From Cedecea neteri (GTDB lineage: Bacteria; Pseudomonadota; Gammaproteobacteria; Enterobacterales; Enterobacteriaceae), in contig NZ_CP009458.1 of assembly GCF_000758305.1 (NCBI RefSeq), forward strand, positions 372,001-436,000: a stretch of DNA of 64,000 bases. The letters run 5' to 3'. Within the stretch, counting starts at the first letter, position 1. Each line of letters opens with the position of its first letter. The translations under genes and the position numbers were made by a program. The notes beneath the pieces are model-generated. The model made no database searches, was not told the origin of the DNA, and saw only the letters and a program-made list of their open reading frames with translations. Below are positions 34,355 through 42,766 of this stretch, one piece after another.

Positions 34355-37153
34355 TTAGCTATAAAGCAGTTCGTAAATATAAATATATTCTGCATCCGAT
34401 AAGCGGATGCCGTAAGCCTCTTCTATTGGCTGGAACACAGATTTGATGACACTAAACGCGCGAACGTCCAGATCTGGCCTGTTTTCCAGCGCCATCTGTA
34501 ACGGTTTACGGTTAATCACGATACGCTCGACCATGCAGCAGCAGTGGATCAGAAAGCGCAGTGTCACCTGGCGACTCGGTTTGAGCGAAAGCGCCGAGGT
34601 CAGATGGTTAAGTACACCCTCCATCTCTTTGAGAATGCGCTGTGGATTAAGCACTGAAATGTGGTTAATGATACTTTCCATGGTCAAAGCGCTGATAAAA
34701 CGCATGGCACTACGTTCCATTTCCAGACGCCGTTCGCTGCTGGAGAGATCCGGCGTCAGCAAGCTTAACACCAGCTCCGGCCCCTGTTCGGAAAACAACT
34801 CCTCCAGCGAAATAAACGGAATATCCGGGAGGCCAGGCTGGAAAGTCCCGACGATCCCCGCTAGCCGCTCGCCAACGCCCAGTGCCTGCTGCACGCGCTC
34901 CAGACTGCGAACTTCGTTGTAATCGAGGATAACCATTCGCGTGTCCTGCGACATCAGCTCACCAAAGCTCTCCTCCAGCACTTTTTTGATTTTTTCCGCC
35001 GTCCCCATACCGGTAATGCAGGACACCACCAGCACTTTGCCCCCACTTTCCTGTTGCGGCGTACAGAGCTGACAGGGAATGTTTTTGCTTTGCATCAGCG
35101 CAGCCAGCTGCGGTAAATCACTGGTTTCATAGTTTAAATCCAGCCCTACCTCCAACAAACTGGTAAGCGTAATATTCGGCATCAGTAGAACATCTATCTG
35201 GAATAACTTGCTGATGGTGCTGCCAAAATGTACCAGCGAGCCAATGTCTACCATCAGGATCAGCCGCCGATAGCGCCGGGTCTGAATCATCAGGGTTAAC
35301 GTTTCCAGGGTGTCATGTACCGACTGCTCAAAAGGCATATCAATGGCGCTGAACAGATCGCGCTCTAATACGCGATTGACGTATTGCGCCATACTGGTGG
35401 CGGTGGTCGCCCCGTGGGCAATCAAAATGACCCCGCAGTCGGGGCTGGCATCAATGCGCTGGCGATAATGCCGGCACTCTTTCAGGAACAGGCACAGCCA
35501 GACAACTTCCGTCGCCGGGCACTGAATGTGCAGCAGTTCGTTAATTTTCCGGCACAGCTGCGTGGCGTTTTCGTACTCGTCTTTGCAGCGGTCCAGGATC
35601 AGGCTTGAGGAATAAAGCTGTGGGATCAGGCCGCGCTGCACGTAGCCAATCAGCGCCAGAAAATGTTTACGCAGCGGGTTAACCAAATTTTCAGGCAGTG
35701 AAAATCCAAGCACCTGCTCCACGCAGCCGATAAGCAGCGTCACGCGTTCTTCCACCTGGCCGCCATATCGCGGAGGATGAACCACGCTGTCCCGGCTGTA
35801 GAGACCATATTCAAAAATCGAACTCAGCTTATTTTTCAGGATCGCCAGCGTTTCCGCCGGGGGGACATTGCTGTTGCGCAGGTTAACGTATTCGCGGGTC
35901 AGGAAGCTGTAAAAGAGATCGCTCTCTTCTATTTCACTCCCGGTGGCCAGGGAGCTTTTTAGCGCCGGCAGCGTACGCGCATCAACGTTTAAACGCTCTT
36001 TGCCATCAAACAGCGTATCAACCAGCAGCCGCTGTTCTGGCGTGGCATTAAACGGCATTTCTGCCAGCCGTTTATCCAGCTGCAGCGTGTCCTGATGCTC
36101 AGTCATGCCCGACGCCCATGCCTGAGCGCACAAGAACTGAATATCGCTTTTGAGCTGGCCGATATTGCCCTCCAGCGGCTTATTGAGCAGCCAGAGCAGC
36201 AGGGTTTTATCAAGGCTGACCGTGCGCTCTATTTTGCGGCTTTCACGCTGCAAGAACCCAATAATCAACTCAATTTGCTCTTCAACAGAACGCTGGCGAA
36301 TACCCGGCAAATCAATACACACCTGAATACGCCGCTGGAAAGTACGCAGCAGCGCGGAATTGACCGGCTCGGTGGTGGCACAAATCAGGCGGACTGAAAT
36401 AGGGCGAGCCACGGCGCTGGATCCCAGCGGCCGGTATTCCCCTTTGTCGAGAATAGAAAAGAGTTTCTCCTGCCCTTCATACGGCAAGCGATGTACTTCA
36501 TCCAGCAGCAGGTAGCCGCCGTCTGCCTGCTCCACAAGGCCGGGTTTATTTTCATTCGCCCCGGTAAACGCCCCCTGGCGGTGGCCGAACAGGTGCGAAG
36601 AAAGTAGCTCCGGGTTATGGGCATATTCCGCGCAGTTAAAATAGACCAGCGGCGGTGTGCCGCCAGAAGCGTGCTCACAGGCAAAACGGTGCATTAACTC
36701 GGCGAAAAAGGTTTTACCGACGCCGGAAGGCCCGGTTAGCAGCACGTGTAATCCGTGGGGGTAAAGTACCGCGGCACGGCCTTTGTCTACCGCATCGCGC
36801 AGGCTGCGATCGTAGCCAATCAGACCGCTAAAAGGATCGTCCCCGCTGAGCTTTTCCTGGCATGGGAGCAGATCGGCCACCGATCGCACTTCACGCTCGG
36901 CGTCATCCAGCTTGCGTCCAAGAACGGCTTCCAGCGCATGACGGTGCAAAAAGAAAACCGGGCGACCCCGGCTTTTGATGGCCAGGCCATCGTTCCATAA
37001 CTGGTTGAGATCTTTACTGACCGAGTTTCTAGCCAGCCCGAGGTTAAAGCCAATAGCTTCTGCCGTGAATGCCGTTTCCTTTGCTAAATCAGTAAGATCC
37101 ACTCCCTGTGTCAGCCGTTCCAGCTCCCCCAAAATAATCTCAATCCGTCTCAT
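34355..37153 (-). CDS. dgaR: Sigma-54-dependent LevR-type activator with PRD and PTS domains
   Basis: 932 residues. Order: N-terminal helix-turn-helix-like part (about 1-70); AAA+ domain with Walker A GPSGVGKT (141-148), GAFTGA (194-199) for contact with sigma-54, and Walker B YLLLDEVHR; PRD around 430-540; an EIIA-Man-like domain (LIAHGATTATSMAQ, about 575); an EIIB-like stretch with VVSCITGMGT; and a second PRD at the C terminus. Its activity is expected to depend on phosphorylation by the PTS. It probably activates dgaABCDEF from the adjacent -24/-12 promoter. Confidence 0.9.
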   Translation of the reverse strand: MRRIEIILGELERLTQGVDLTDLAKETAFTAEAIGFNLGLARNSVSKDLNQLWNDGLAIKSRGRPVFFLHRHALEAVLGRKLDDAEREVRSVADLLPCQEKLSGDDPFSGLIGYDRSLRDAVDKGRAAVLYPHGLHVLLTGPSGVGKTFFAELMHRFACEHASGGTPPLVYFNCAEYAHNPELLSSHLFGHRQGAFTGANENKPGLVEQADGGYLLLDEVHRLPYEGQEKLFSILDKGEYRPLGSSAVARPISVRLICATTEPVNSALLRTFQRRIQVCIDLPGIRQRSVEEQIELIIGFLQRESRKIERTVSLDKTLLLWLLNKPLEGNIGQLKSDIQFLCAQAWASGMTEHQDTLQLDKRLAEMPFNATPEQRLLVDTLFDGKERLNVDARTLPALKSSLATGSEIEESDLFYSFLTREYVNLRNSNVPPAETLAILKNKLSSIFEYGLYSRDSVVHPPRYGGQVEERVTLLIGCVEQVLGFSLPENLVNPLRKHFLALIGYVQRGLIPQLYSSSLILDRCKDEYENATQLCRKINELLHIQCPATEVVWLCLFLKECRHYRQRIDASPDCGVILIAHGATTATSMAQYVNRVLERDLFSAIDMPFEQSVHDTLETLTLMIQTRRYRRLILMVDIGSLVHFGSTISKLFQIDVLLMPNITLTSLLEVGLDLNYETSDLPQLAALMQSKNIPCQLCTPQQESGGKVLVVSCITGMGTAEKIKKVLEESFGELMSQDTRMVILDYNEVRSLERVQQALGVGERLAGIVGTFQPGLPDIPFISLEELFSEQGPELVLSLLTPDLSSSERRLEMERSAMRFISALTMESIINHISVLNPQRILKEMEGVLNHLTSALSLKPSRQVTLRFLIHCCCMVERIVINRKPLQMALENRPDLDVRAFSVIKSVFQPIEEAYGIRLSDAEYIYIYELLYS

Positions 37154-37298
37154 CTCTTTACCGCTTAAAAAGTGAATGATCGTTCAGAACATACACTATT
37201 CTTTTATGCAAGAAAGAGACGCGCCGGGAAGAATCCGGCTTGTTGGATGAGAAATGCTGCTGCACAGGCCCTGCGCAGCAGCAATCAGCGCGTAGGGC

Positions 37299-38219
37299 TT
37301 ATTCGCCTTTCTTGGCTGCCTGGATATACAGCATTTCCAGCGCCAGTGTCGCCGCAGCCAGGGCGGTGATTTCAGACTGGTCGTAGGCCGGAGCCACTTC
37401 CACCACGTCCATCCCCACGATGTTCAGATCTTTCAGGCCACGAACCAGCTTGATAGCACGGTCAGAGGTCAGGCCGCCAATCACCGGCGTACCAGTACCT
37501 GGTGCAAAAGCAGGATCCAGGCAGTCAATGTCGAAGGTCAGGTAAACCGGCATGTCACCGACGATCTGCTTAACCTGGGCAATGATATCGTCTACGCCGC
37601 GATCGTTAACCTGGCAGGCATCCAGCACGGTGAAGCCGTTATCTTTGTCGAACTCAGTACGAATACCGATCTGCACGGAGTGGTTCGGATCGATCAGGCC
37701 TTCGTTTGGCGCGGTGTAGAACATCGTGCCGTGGTCAAACTCGCAGCCGTTCGCGTAGGTGTCGGTATGGGCATCAAAGTGAACCAGCGCCATTTTACCG
37801 AAGTGCTTAGCGTGAGCACGCAGCAGCGGCAGAGTCACGAAGTGGTCACCGCCGAAGGAAAGCATACGCTTGCCGGCAGCCAGCAGACGCTCGGCGTGTG
37901 CCTGGAGATTTTCACTCATCTCACGGGCATCGCCGAAGGCATAAACCAGGTCGCCGCAGTCAACAACGTTCAGACGCTCGCGCATGTCGAAATTCCACGG
38001 GAAGCGGTTTCCTTCCCATGCCAGGTTGGTGGATACCTGACGAATCGCTGCCGGGCCGTGACGGCCACCGGCACGACCTGACGTTGCTGCATCGAACGGA
38101 ACGCCGGTGATCACCCAGTCTGCATCGCTATCGTATGGCTGGAAGTTCAGCGGGAAACGTAAAAAACCAAAGGCATTAGATACCAGGGAGTTATCGTATT
38201 TGTGGCCTAAGGTGCTCAT
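37299..38219 (-). CDS. speB: Agmatinase
   Basis: 306 residues. It hydrolyses agmatine to putrescine and urea and is a two-Mn2+ ureohydrolase. The metal ligands are in GGDHFVTLPLL, HFDAHTDTY and TFDIDCLDPAFAPGTG. It follows speA by about 175 bp on the same strand, so the arginine-to-putrescine route is encoded together. ATG at 38219. Confidence 0.97.
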   Translation of the reverse strand: MSTLGHKYDNSLVSNAFGFLRFPLNFQPYDSDADWVITGVPFDAATSGRAGGRHGPAAIRQVSTNLAWEGNRFPWNFDMRERLNVVDCGDLVYAFGDAREMSENLQAHAERLLAAGKRMLSFGGDHFVTLPLLRAHAKHFGKMALVHFDAHTDTYANGCEFDHGTMFYTAPNEGLIDPNHSVQIGIRTEFDKDNGFTVLDACQVNDRGVDDIIAQVKQIVGDMPVYLTFDIDCLDPAFAPGTGTPVIGGLTSDRAIKLVRGLKDLNIVGMDVVEVAPAYDQSEITALAAATLALEMLYIQAAKKGE

Positions 38220-38252
38220 TGTCTGACCTCTCGGTTGGGGTTAAAAAACGCC

Positions 38253-38298
38253 TAAAAAAAATCCCCTCCGCGTCGTTAAACCCGACGAGGAAGGGATT
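38253..38298 (-). terminator. Terminator between speA and speB
   Basis: On the minus strand AATCCC..TCCTCGTCG and CGACGCGGAGGGGATT form a long, slightly imperfect stem (about 38260-38298), followed by TTTTTTT. speB may thus depend on read-through or its own promoter. Confidence 0.75.
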
Positions 38299-38384
38299 GG
38301 ATTGGGGGACTGCTATTTATTGAGCGGATTATCGCCGCTAATTCATACGGGTTCAAGAGAGTATAGGCTATTGCGCTCTCTTTG

Positions 38385-38407
38385 CCCTCTCCCCACGGAG
38401 GAGAGGG
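38385..38407. repeat. CCCTCTCC/GGAGAGGG hairpin after speA
   Basis: CCCTCTCC (38385-38392) and GGAGAGGG (38400-38407), a perfect 8-bp stem 12 bp after the speA stop. It belongs to the same hairpin family found at other gene ends in this window. Confidence 0.6.
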
Positions 38408-38418
38408 AAAGTAATGGC

Positions 38419-40395
38419 TTACTCGTCTTCCAGATACGTGTAACCGTACAGGCCCGCTTCGAACTCTTCGAGGAACTGCTGCTGCAGCGCATCGTCAAGG
38501 CCGGTGTTTTTCACCTGGTCGCGGAACTGGGTCAGCAGCTTGTTCGGGTCGAGCTGCACGTACTGCAGCATGTCCGCGACGGTATCGCCTTCATCAGACA
38601 GCTCAACTTCCACGGAGCCGTCAGGGAAGACGAAGACGTCCACCGCTTCGGTGTCGCCGAACAGGTTATGCATGTTGCCGAGAATTTCCTGGTACGCGCC
38701 CACCATGAAGAAGCCCAGCATCGGCGGGTTTTCCGGATCGTATTCCGGCATCGGCATCGTTGTGGCAATGCCGTCGCCATCAATATAGTGGTCAATCGCC
38801 CCGTCGGAGTCGCAGGTAATGTCCAGCAGCACTGCGCGGCGTTCAGGCGCGTGATTCAACCCTTCCAGCGGCAGCACCGGGAACAGCTGATCGATCCCCC
38901 ATGCGTCCGGCATCGACTGGAACAGCGAGAAGTTGACGTACATTTTGTCCGCCATGCGCTCCTGCAGTTCGTCGATAATTGGACGGTGCGCGCGGTTGCT
39001 TGGATCAAGCTGCTTCTGAACGTCGTGGCACATGTTCAGGTAAAGCTGTTCTGCCCAGGCACGTTCCTGCAGGCTATACGCCCCGGAGGAGTAGCCGACG
39101 TGGATATCGTGCAGGTCCATCTGGCTGTCGTGCAGCCATTCACGCAGCGAGCGGCGAGTCCCCGGCTGATGCATCTCTTCCCAGGTTTCCCACATGCTTT
39201 GCAGCGCGCGAGGAGCGTCATCCTCAGGCGGAGTCGCTTCGGTATATTCGTTACGCTCAACGCCGATAATATTGGAAACCAGCACCGTGTGGTGCGCGGT
39301 CACGGCGCGGCCAGACTCGGTGATCACCGTCGGGTGCGGCAGGCCATTTTCTTCACAGGCATCGCCAATCGCCCAAATGATGTTGTTCGCGTATTCATTC
39401 AAGCCGTAGTTAACGGAGCAGTCGGACTGGGAACGCGTCCCTTCGTAGTCCACGCCCAGGCCACCGCCCACGTCGAAGCACTGGATGTTCACGCCCAGCT
39501 TATGCAGCTCAACGTAGAAGCGCGCGGACTCACGAACGCCTGTGGCGATATCGCGAATGTTCGCCATCTGCGACCCCAGGTGGAAGTGCAGAAGCTGAAT
39601 GCTGTCCAGGCGGCCGCGTTCACGCAGAATTTCGACCAGTTGCAGAACCTGGTTTGCCGCCAGGCCGAACTTGGATTTCTCACCGCCGGAGGACTGCCAT
39701 TTGCCAGAACCCTGAGAGGCCAGACGGGCGCGAACGCCCAGGCGAGGAATCACGTTCAGTCGTTCGGCTTCTTCCAGCACGATGCCGATCTCGGACATCT
39801 TCTCAATAACGAGGTAGACCTTATGGCCCATCTTCTCGCCGATCAGCGCCAGGCGGATGTATTCGCGGTCTTTATAGCCGTTACAGACGATAACAGACCG
39901 GGTCATGCCCGCGTGCGCCAGCACGGCCATCAGCTCGGCTTTAGAGCCTGCTTCCAGGCCCAGCGGTTCACCGGAATGAATCAGCGACTCAATCACGCGG
40001 CGGTGCTGGTTAACTTTGATCGGGTAAACCAGGAAATAGTCGCCGTTGTAGCCGTAGGATTCGCGCGCACGCTTAAAGGCGGCGTTAATAGAACGCAGGC
40101 GATGCTGCAGGATCTGCGGGAAGCAGAACAGCGCAGGCAGGCGCTGGCCCTGAGCTTCGCGCGCTTTCACCAGCTCGGCGAGATCCACGCGAGCTTCCGG
40201 AACGTCCGGATCCGGGCAAACGCTGATATGGCCCAGTTCGTTGACGTCGTAATAGTTATTACCCCACCAGGCAATATTGTATGTACGCAGCATCTTGCTG
40301 GCTTCCTCGGAGCTCATGGCAACCTCCTGAATGGAACGATGTACATCCTGCTCGCCCACTGACGAACCCGAAACAGAAGTGATTTTGTCAGTCAT
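38419..40395 (-). CDS. speA: Biosynthetic arginine decarboxylase
   Basis: 658 residues from the ATG at 40395 (MTDKITSVSG), preceded by GAGG at a good distance and equal in length to E. coli SpeA. A further ten upstream codons are open. It decarboxylates arginine to agmatine with PLP and Mg2+. The PLP lysine is in VYPIKVNQHR, and other family motifs are FHLGSQMAN, DVGGGLGVDYEG and DITCDSDG. The start overlaps the yqgB end by eight bases. A long antisense frame covers most of the gene and is rejected. Confidence 0.97.
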   Translation of the reverse strand: MTDKITSVSGSSVGEQDVHRSIQEVAMSSEEASKMLRTYNIAWWGNNYYDVNELGHISVCPDPDVPEARVDLAELVKAREAQGQRLPALFCFPQILQHRLRSINAAFKRARESYGYNGDYFLVYPIKVNQHRRVIESLIHSGEPLGLEAGSKAELMAVLAHAGMTRSVIVCNGYKDREYIRLALIGEKMGHKVYLVIEKMSEIGIVLEEAERLNVIPRLGVRARLASQGSGKWQSSGGEKSKFGLAANQVLQLVEILRERGRLDSIQLLHFHLGSQMANIRDIATGVRESARFYVELHKLGVNIQCFDVGGGLGVDYEGTRSQSDCSVNYGLNEYANNIIWAIGDACEENGLPHPTVITESGRAVTAHHTVLVSNIIGVERNEYTEATPPEDDAPRALQSMWETWEEMHQPGTRRSLREWLHDSQMDLHDIHVGYSSGAYSLQERAWAEQLYLNMCHDVQKQLDPSNRAHRPIIDELQERMADKMYVNFSLFQSMPDAWGIDQLFPVLPLEGLNHAPERRAVLLDITCDSDGAIDHYIDGDGIATTMPMPEYDPENPPMLGFFMVGAYQEILGNMHNLFGDTEAVDVFVFPDGSVEVELSDEGDTVADMLQYVQLDPNKLLTQFRDQVKNTGLDDALQQQFLEEFEAGLYGYTYLEDE

Positions 40396-40534
40396 GGCGA
40401 ACCTCAAATTTTGTCGATTGTGCAAAACAGTTGACTACTATCGCAGGGGCATCCTGCAATAACAACCCATTAACAGCGCGTATTGGCAGCAGAAGACGCT
40501 GACAGCAAGGCTGTGCGACCGGTTTCATTTTCAT
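40388..40534 (-). CDS. yqgB: Small acid-stress protein YqgB
   Basis: 48 residues from the ATG at 40534. The start MKMKPVAQ and the C-terminal AIVVNCF match E. coli YqgB (43 residues). The middle is diverged, and this copy is five residues longer at the C terminus because it runs into speA. It overlaps the speA start by eight bases, so the two may be translationally coupled. Its own Shine-Dalgarno is weak. Function in E. coli is poorly known. Confidence 0.75.
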   Translation of the reverse strand: MKMKPVAQPCCQRLLLPIRAVNGLLLQDAPAIVVNCFAQSTKFEVRHD

Positions 40535-40588
40535 ATCATTGTAAAACACGTATCCGAACCCTGTATGACAGGACGGCGAAACCACGAG

Positions 40589-40618
40589 AAAACTCTTGTA
40601 ATACAAGAGCGCCCTTGT
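40589..40618 (-). promoter_or_regulatory. Terminator-like hairpin with a competing stem in the yqgB-speA leader
   Basis: On the minus strand CTCTTGT-ATT-ACAAGAG (40609 to 40593) is followed by TTTTC, like an intrinsic terminator. The CTTGT of its left arm can instead pair with ACAAG just upstream (40618 to 40614). The two stems exclude each other, as in attenuators. It lies 18 bases after the stop of the small leader frame and 55 bases before yqgB. The 7-bp stem is AT-rich, so termination strength is uncertain. Confidence 0.5.
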
Positions 40619-40635
40619 TCAGTTACCACGGCGGA

Positions 40636-40773
40636 TTACAGACCGGCCCGGGGATCCTGAGAAGCGCCGAGATGGGTAAAACATCGGCAAGTTTGAAAAC
40701 ATGAGATGCAGGCTGCGAGGAGCATATGCGCGCCAGAACGGCGTGCTGGGTTATATGAATGACGGCGGTTCAT
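40636..40773 (-). CDS. Candidate 45-residue leader/small protein upstream of yqgB-speA
   Basis: The ATG at 40773 is preceded by GGAGGTGAT at a seven-base spacing, a complete match to the anti-Shine-Dalgarno. The peptide begins MNRRHSYNPARRSGAH, with two Arg-Arg pairs in its first twelve residues, and contains four cysteines later (ACISCFQTCRC). The same frame is open up to a GTG at 40887 (83 codons), but the strong ribosome-binding site favours the short form. No family was recognised. It could be a regulatory leader for arginine decarboxylase. Confidence 0.5.
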   Translation of the reverse strand: MNRRHSYNPARRSGAHMLLAACISCFQTCRCFTHLGASQDPRAGL

Positions 40774-40922
40774 TACTTGTATCACCTCCACGCATACGTT
40801 GAATATGTATGCGACAAGCCAAAGCTGCGAACACTGTACCTGACAGGCTCTAAATAATTGCTCAACCCGGCTGGAAGTGGGCAACACGAATCGTGTGCTT
40901 TTGATTAAGCCGCGCGCGCCGC

Positions 40923-40951
40923 TTTATACCGATATAAGGGGTAAAAAGCAA
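40923..40951 (-). promoter_or_regulatory. Candidate promoter for the speA leader transcript
   Basis: On the minus strand TTGCTT (40951 to 40946), 17 bases, then TATAAA (40928 to 40923), followed by a GC-rich GCGGCGCGCG stretch. The -10 box is good and the -35 box is half matched. Transcription from here would give a leader of about 520 nt before speA, covering the small frame and yqgB. Confidence 0.4.
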
Positions 40952-41218
40952 AACAAAATGTGTAAATTGCCAGCAGTGTCAGCTCCACTTTCCACTAAAG
41001 ATTTATCACATGTTGCCGTTACCCTAAAAAATTCTGGCTATCTGCCGATTGTCTAATCTAAAATGGCCGTCCAGATGTTAATCCATCTATACTGATTAAC
41101 TGTTAGACTGCCTGTTTTTCAATCTGTGGCAATAAGTTCCCGGGTTGGTCTATCTCGCCACCACTGTGGCGTAGAGCAGCAGCCTGAACTAAATAAATCC
41201 TCTTAGGGTGAAGAAAAT
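40952..41218 (+). promoter_or_regulatory. metK upstream region
   Basis: About 270 bp before metK without a gene. A TATACT -10-like box at 41088-41093 overlaps the tandem 8-mers listed as a MetJ operator. The rest shows nothing recognisable, and the last bases carry a weak ribosome-binding site before the metK ATG. Confidence 0.45.
41065..41096. promoter_or_regulatory. Candidate MetJ operator (tandem met boxes) of metK
   Basis: Four adjacent 8-mers, GGCCGTCC, AGATGTTA, ATCCATCT and ATACTGAT, match the met box AGACGTCT at 5, 5, 5 and 4 positions. MetJ with S-adenosylmethionine represses metK in E. coli through such tandem boxes over the promoter. Confidence 0.5.
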
Positions 41219-42373
41219 ATGGCTAAACACCTTTTTACGTCCGAGTCTGTATCTGAAGGGCATCCTGATAAAATCGCTGACCAAATCTCCGACGCCGTCC
41301 TTGACGCCATCCTCGAGCAGGATCCGAAAGCGCGCGTAGCCTGTGAGACTTACGTCAAAACCGGTATGGTTCTGGTTGGCGGCGAAATCACCACCAGCGC
41401 GTGGGTTGATATCGAAGAAATCACCCGCAAAACCGTGCGTGAAATCGGCTATGTGCATTCAGATATGGGCTTTGATGCCAACTCCTGCGCTGTTCTGAGC
41501 GCGATTGGTAAACAGTCCCCGGATATCAATCAGGGCGTTGACCGTACCGATCCGCTGGAACAGGGTGCGGGCGATCAGGGCCTGATGTTTGGCTACGCCA
41601 CTAACGAAACCGACGTGCTGATGCCAGCGCCAATCACCTACGCACACCGTCTGGTGCAGCGTCAGGCTGAAGTGCGCAAAAACGGCACCCTGCCGTGGCT
41701 GCGTCCGGACGCGAAAAGCCAGATCACCTTCCAGTACGACGACGGTAAAATCGTTGGTATCGATGCGGTTGTGCTGTCCACTCAGCACTCTGAAGACATC
41801 GCGCTGAAAGACCTGCAGGAAGCGGTGATGGAAGAGATCATCAAACCTGTTCTGCCTGGCGAATGGCTGAATGCCTCCACCAAATACCACATCAACCCGA
41901 CCGGCCGTTTCGTTATCGGTGGCCCAATGGGTGACTGCGGTCTGACCGGGCGTAAAATCATCGTTGATACCTACGGCGGCATGGCTCGCCACGGTGGCGG
42001 CGCATTCTCCGGTAAAGATCCGTCTAAAGTTGACCGTTCTGCTGCCTATGCCGCGCGTTATGTCGCGAAAAACATCGTGGCTGCAGGCCTGGCTGACCGC
42101 TGTGAAATTCAGGTTTCTTACGCTATCGGCGTGGCAGAACCTACTTCCATCATGGTGGAAACCTTCGGTACCGAGAAAATCTCTACCGAGCAGTTGACCC
42201 TGCTGGTGCGCGAGTTCTTCGACCTGCGTCCATACGGCCTGATTCAGATGCTGGATCTGCTGCACCCAATCTACAAAGAAACCGCCGCATACGGTCACTT
42301 TGGTCGCGAACATTTCCCATGGGAAAAAACCGACAAAGCCGCACTGCTGCGTGAAGCCGCTGGCCTGAAATAA
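41219..42373 (+). CDS. metK: S-adenosylmethionine synthetase
   Basis: 384 residues, the E. coli length. It makes S-adenosylmethionine from methionine and ATP and is a tetramer. Motifs: N-terminal SVSEGHPDKIADQISDAVLD, GAGDQGLMFGYA (about 117) and the glycine-rich GGGAFSGKDPSKVDRS (about 259). AdoMet feeds polyamine synthesis, which fits the neighbouring spe genes. A long antisense frame over it is rejected. Confidence 0.98.
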   Translation: MAKHLFTSESVSEGHPDKIADQISDAVLDAILEQDPKARVACETYVKTGMVLVGGEITTSAWVDIEEITRKTVREIGYVHSDMGFDANSCAVLSAIGKQSPDINQGVDRTDPLEQGAGDQGLMFGYATNETDVLMPAPITYAHRLVQRQAEVRKNGTLPWLRPDAKSQITFQYDDGKIVGIDAVVLSTQHSEDIALKDLQEAVMEEIIKPVLPGEWLNASTKYHINPTGRFVIGGPMGDCGLTGRKIIVDTYGGMARHGGGAFSGKDPSKVDRSAAYAARYVAKNIVAAGLADRCEIQVSYAIGVAEPTSIMVETFGTEKISTEQLTLLVREFFDLRPYGLIQMLDLLHPIYKETAAYGHFGREHFPWEKTDKAALLREAAGLK

Positions 42374-42394
42374 TCCGCCACCGCTTTGTGCTTT

Positions 42395-42424
42395 AAAGGC
42401 CAGCCTATGCTGGCCTTTTGCTTT
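42395..42424 (+). terminator. Intrinsic terminator of metK
   Basis: AAAGGCCAGC-CTAT-GCTGGCCTTT (42395-42418), a 10-bp perfect stem followed by TGCTTTTT. It lies 21 bp after the metK stop. Confidence 0.85.
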
Positions 42425-42665
42425 TTGGTTCTGTGCCACCAGAACTCGCTCCAACCCGTTCCCCGCTATCGCCAGCAACATTTTGAAACCGATTACACTC
42501 ATAAGAAATCGCCTTCATCGCTATTTTTCTTTGAATGCATGCTCGAGCACATCATTTGTTACATAACGCTTCATGCAGTACCGAAATTTAACCACGAAAG
42601 AGACTTTTCTCGTGGTTAACGCCCTGTTTTATCAGCACTCAGTTTCTTCTCAATTTATACCCATG
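42425..42665. other. Non-coding stretch between metK terminator and galP operators
   Basis: About 240 bp with no credible gene and no further site that I can name. Confidence 0.5.
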
Positions 42666-42681
42666 GTGTAAACGATTACAT
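42666..42681. promoter_or_regulatory. Candidate GalR/GalS operator upstream of galP
   Basis: GTGTAAACGATTACAT is one or two bases from the gal operator consensus GTGTAANCGNTTNCAC. GalR and GalS repress galP in E. coli. It is centred about 95 bp before the galP start. Confidence 0.75.
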
Positions 42682-42684
42682 CAC

Positions 42685-42700
42685 TGTGATTATCATCACA
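42685..42700. promoter_or_regulatory. CRP site upstream of galP
   Basis: TGTGA-TTATCA-TCACA, an exact match to the symmetric CRP consensus, three bases after the gal operator. It fits the known joint control of galP by cAMP-CRP and GalR/GalS. Confidence 0.8.
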
Positions 42701-42766
42701 CACTTCCGCCGTTTACTGCCCTACCCTTAAAAACGTCAAATCCGAATAATTCACGTGGAGGGCGAT

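Noticed and set aside
38302..40362. Plus-strand open frame of 686 codons over speA
   Set aside because: Antisense shadow of a highly conserved gene. No ribosome-binding site or family likeness.
40774..40887. 83-codon form of the small frame upstream of speA, starting at GTG 40887
   Set aside because: No Shine-Dalgarno at 40887, while the internal ATG at 40773 has a perfect one. The shorter form is preferred, but the longer one is not excluded.
41459..42502. Minus-strand open frame of 347 codons over metK
   Set aside because: Antisense to metK, and the translated peptide is not protein-like.
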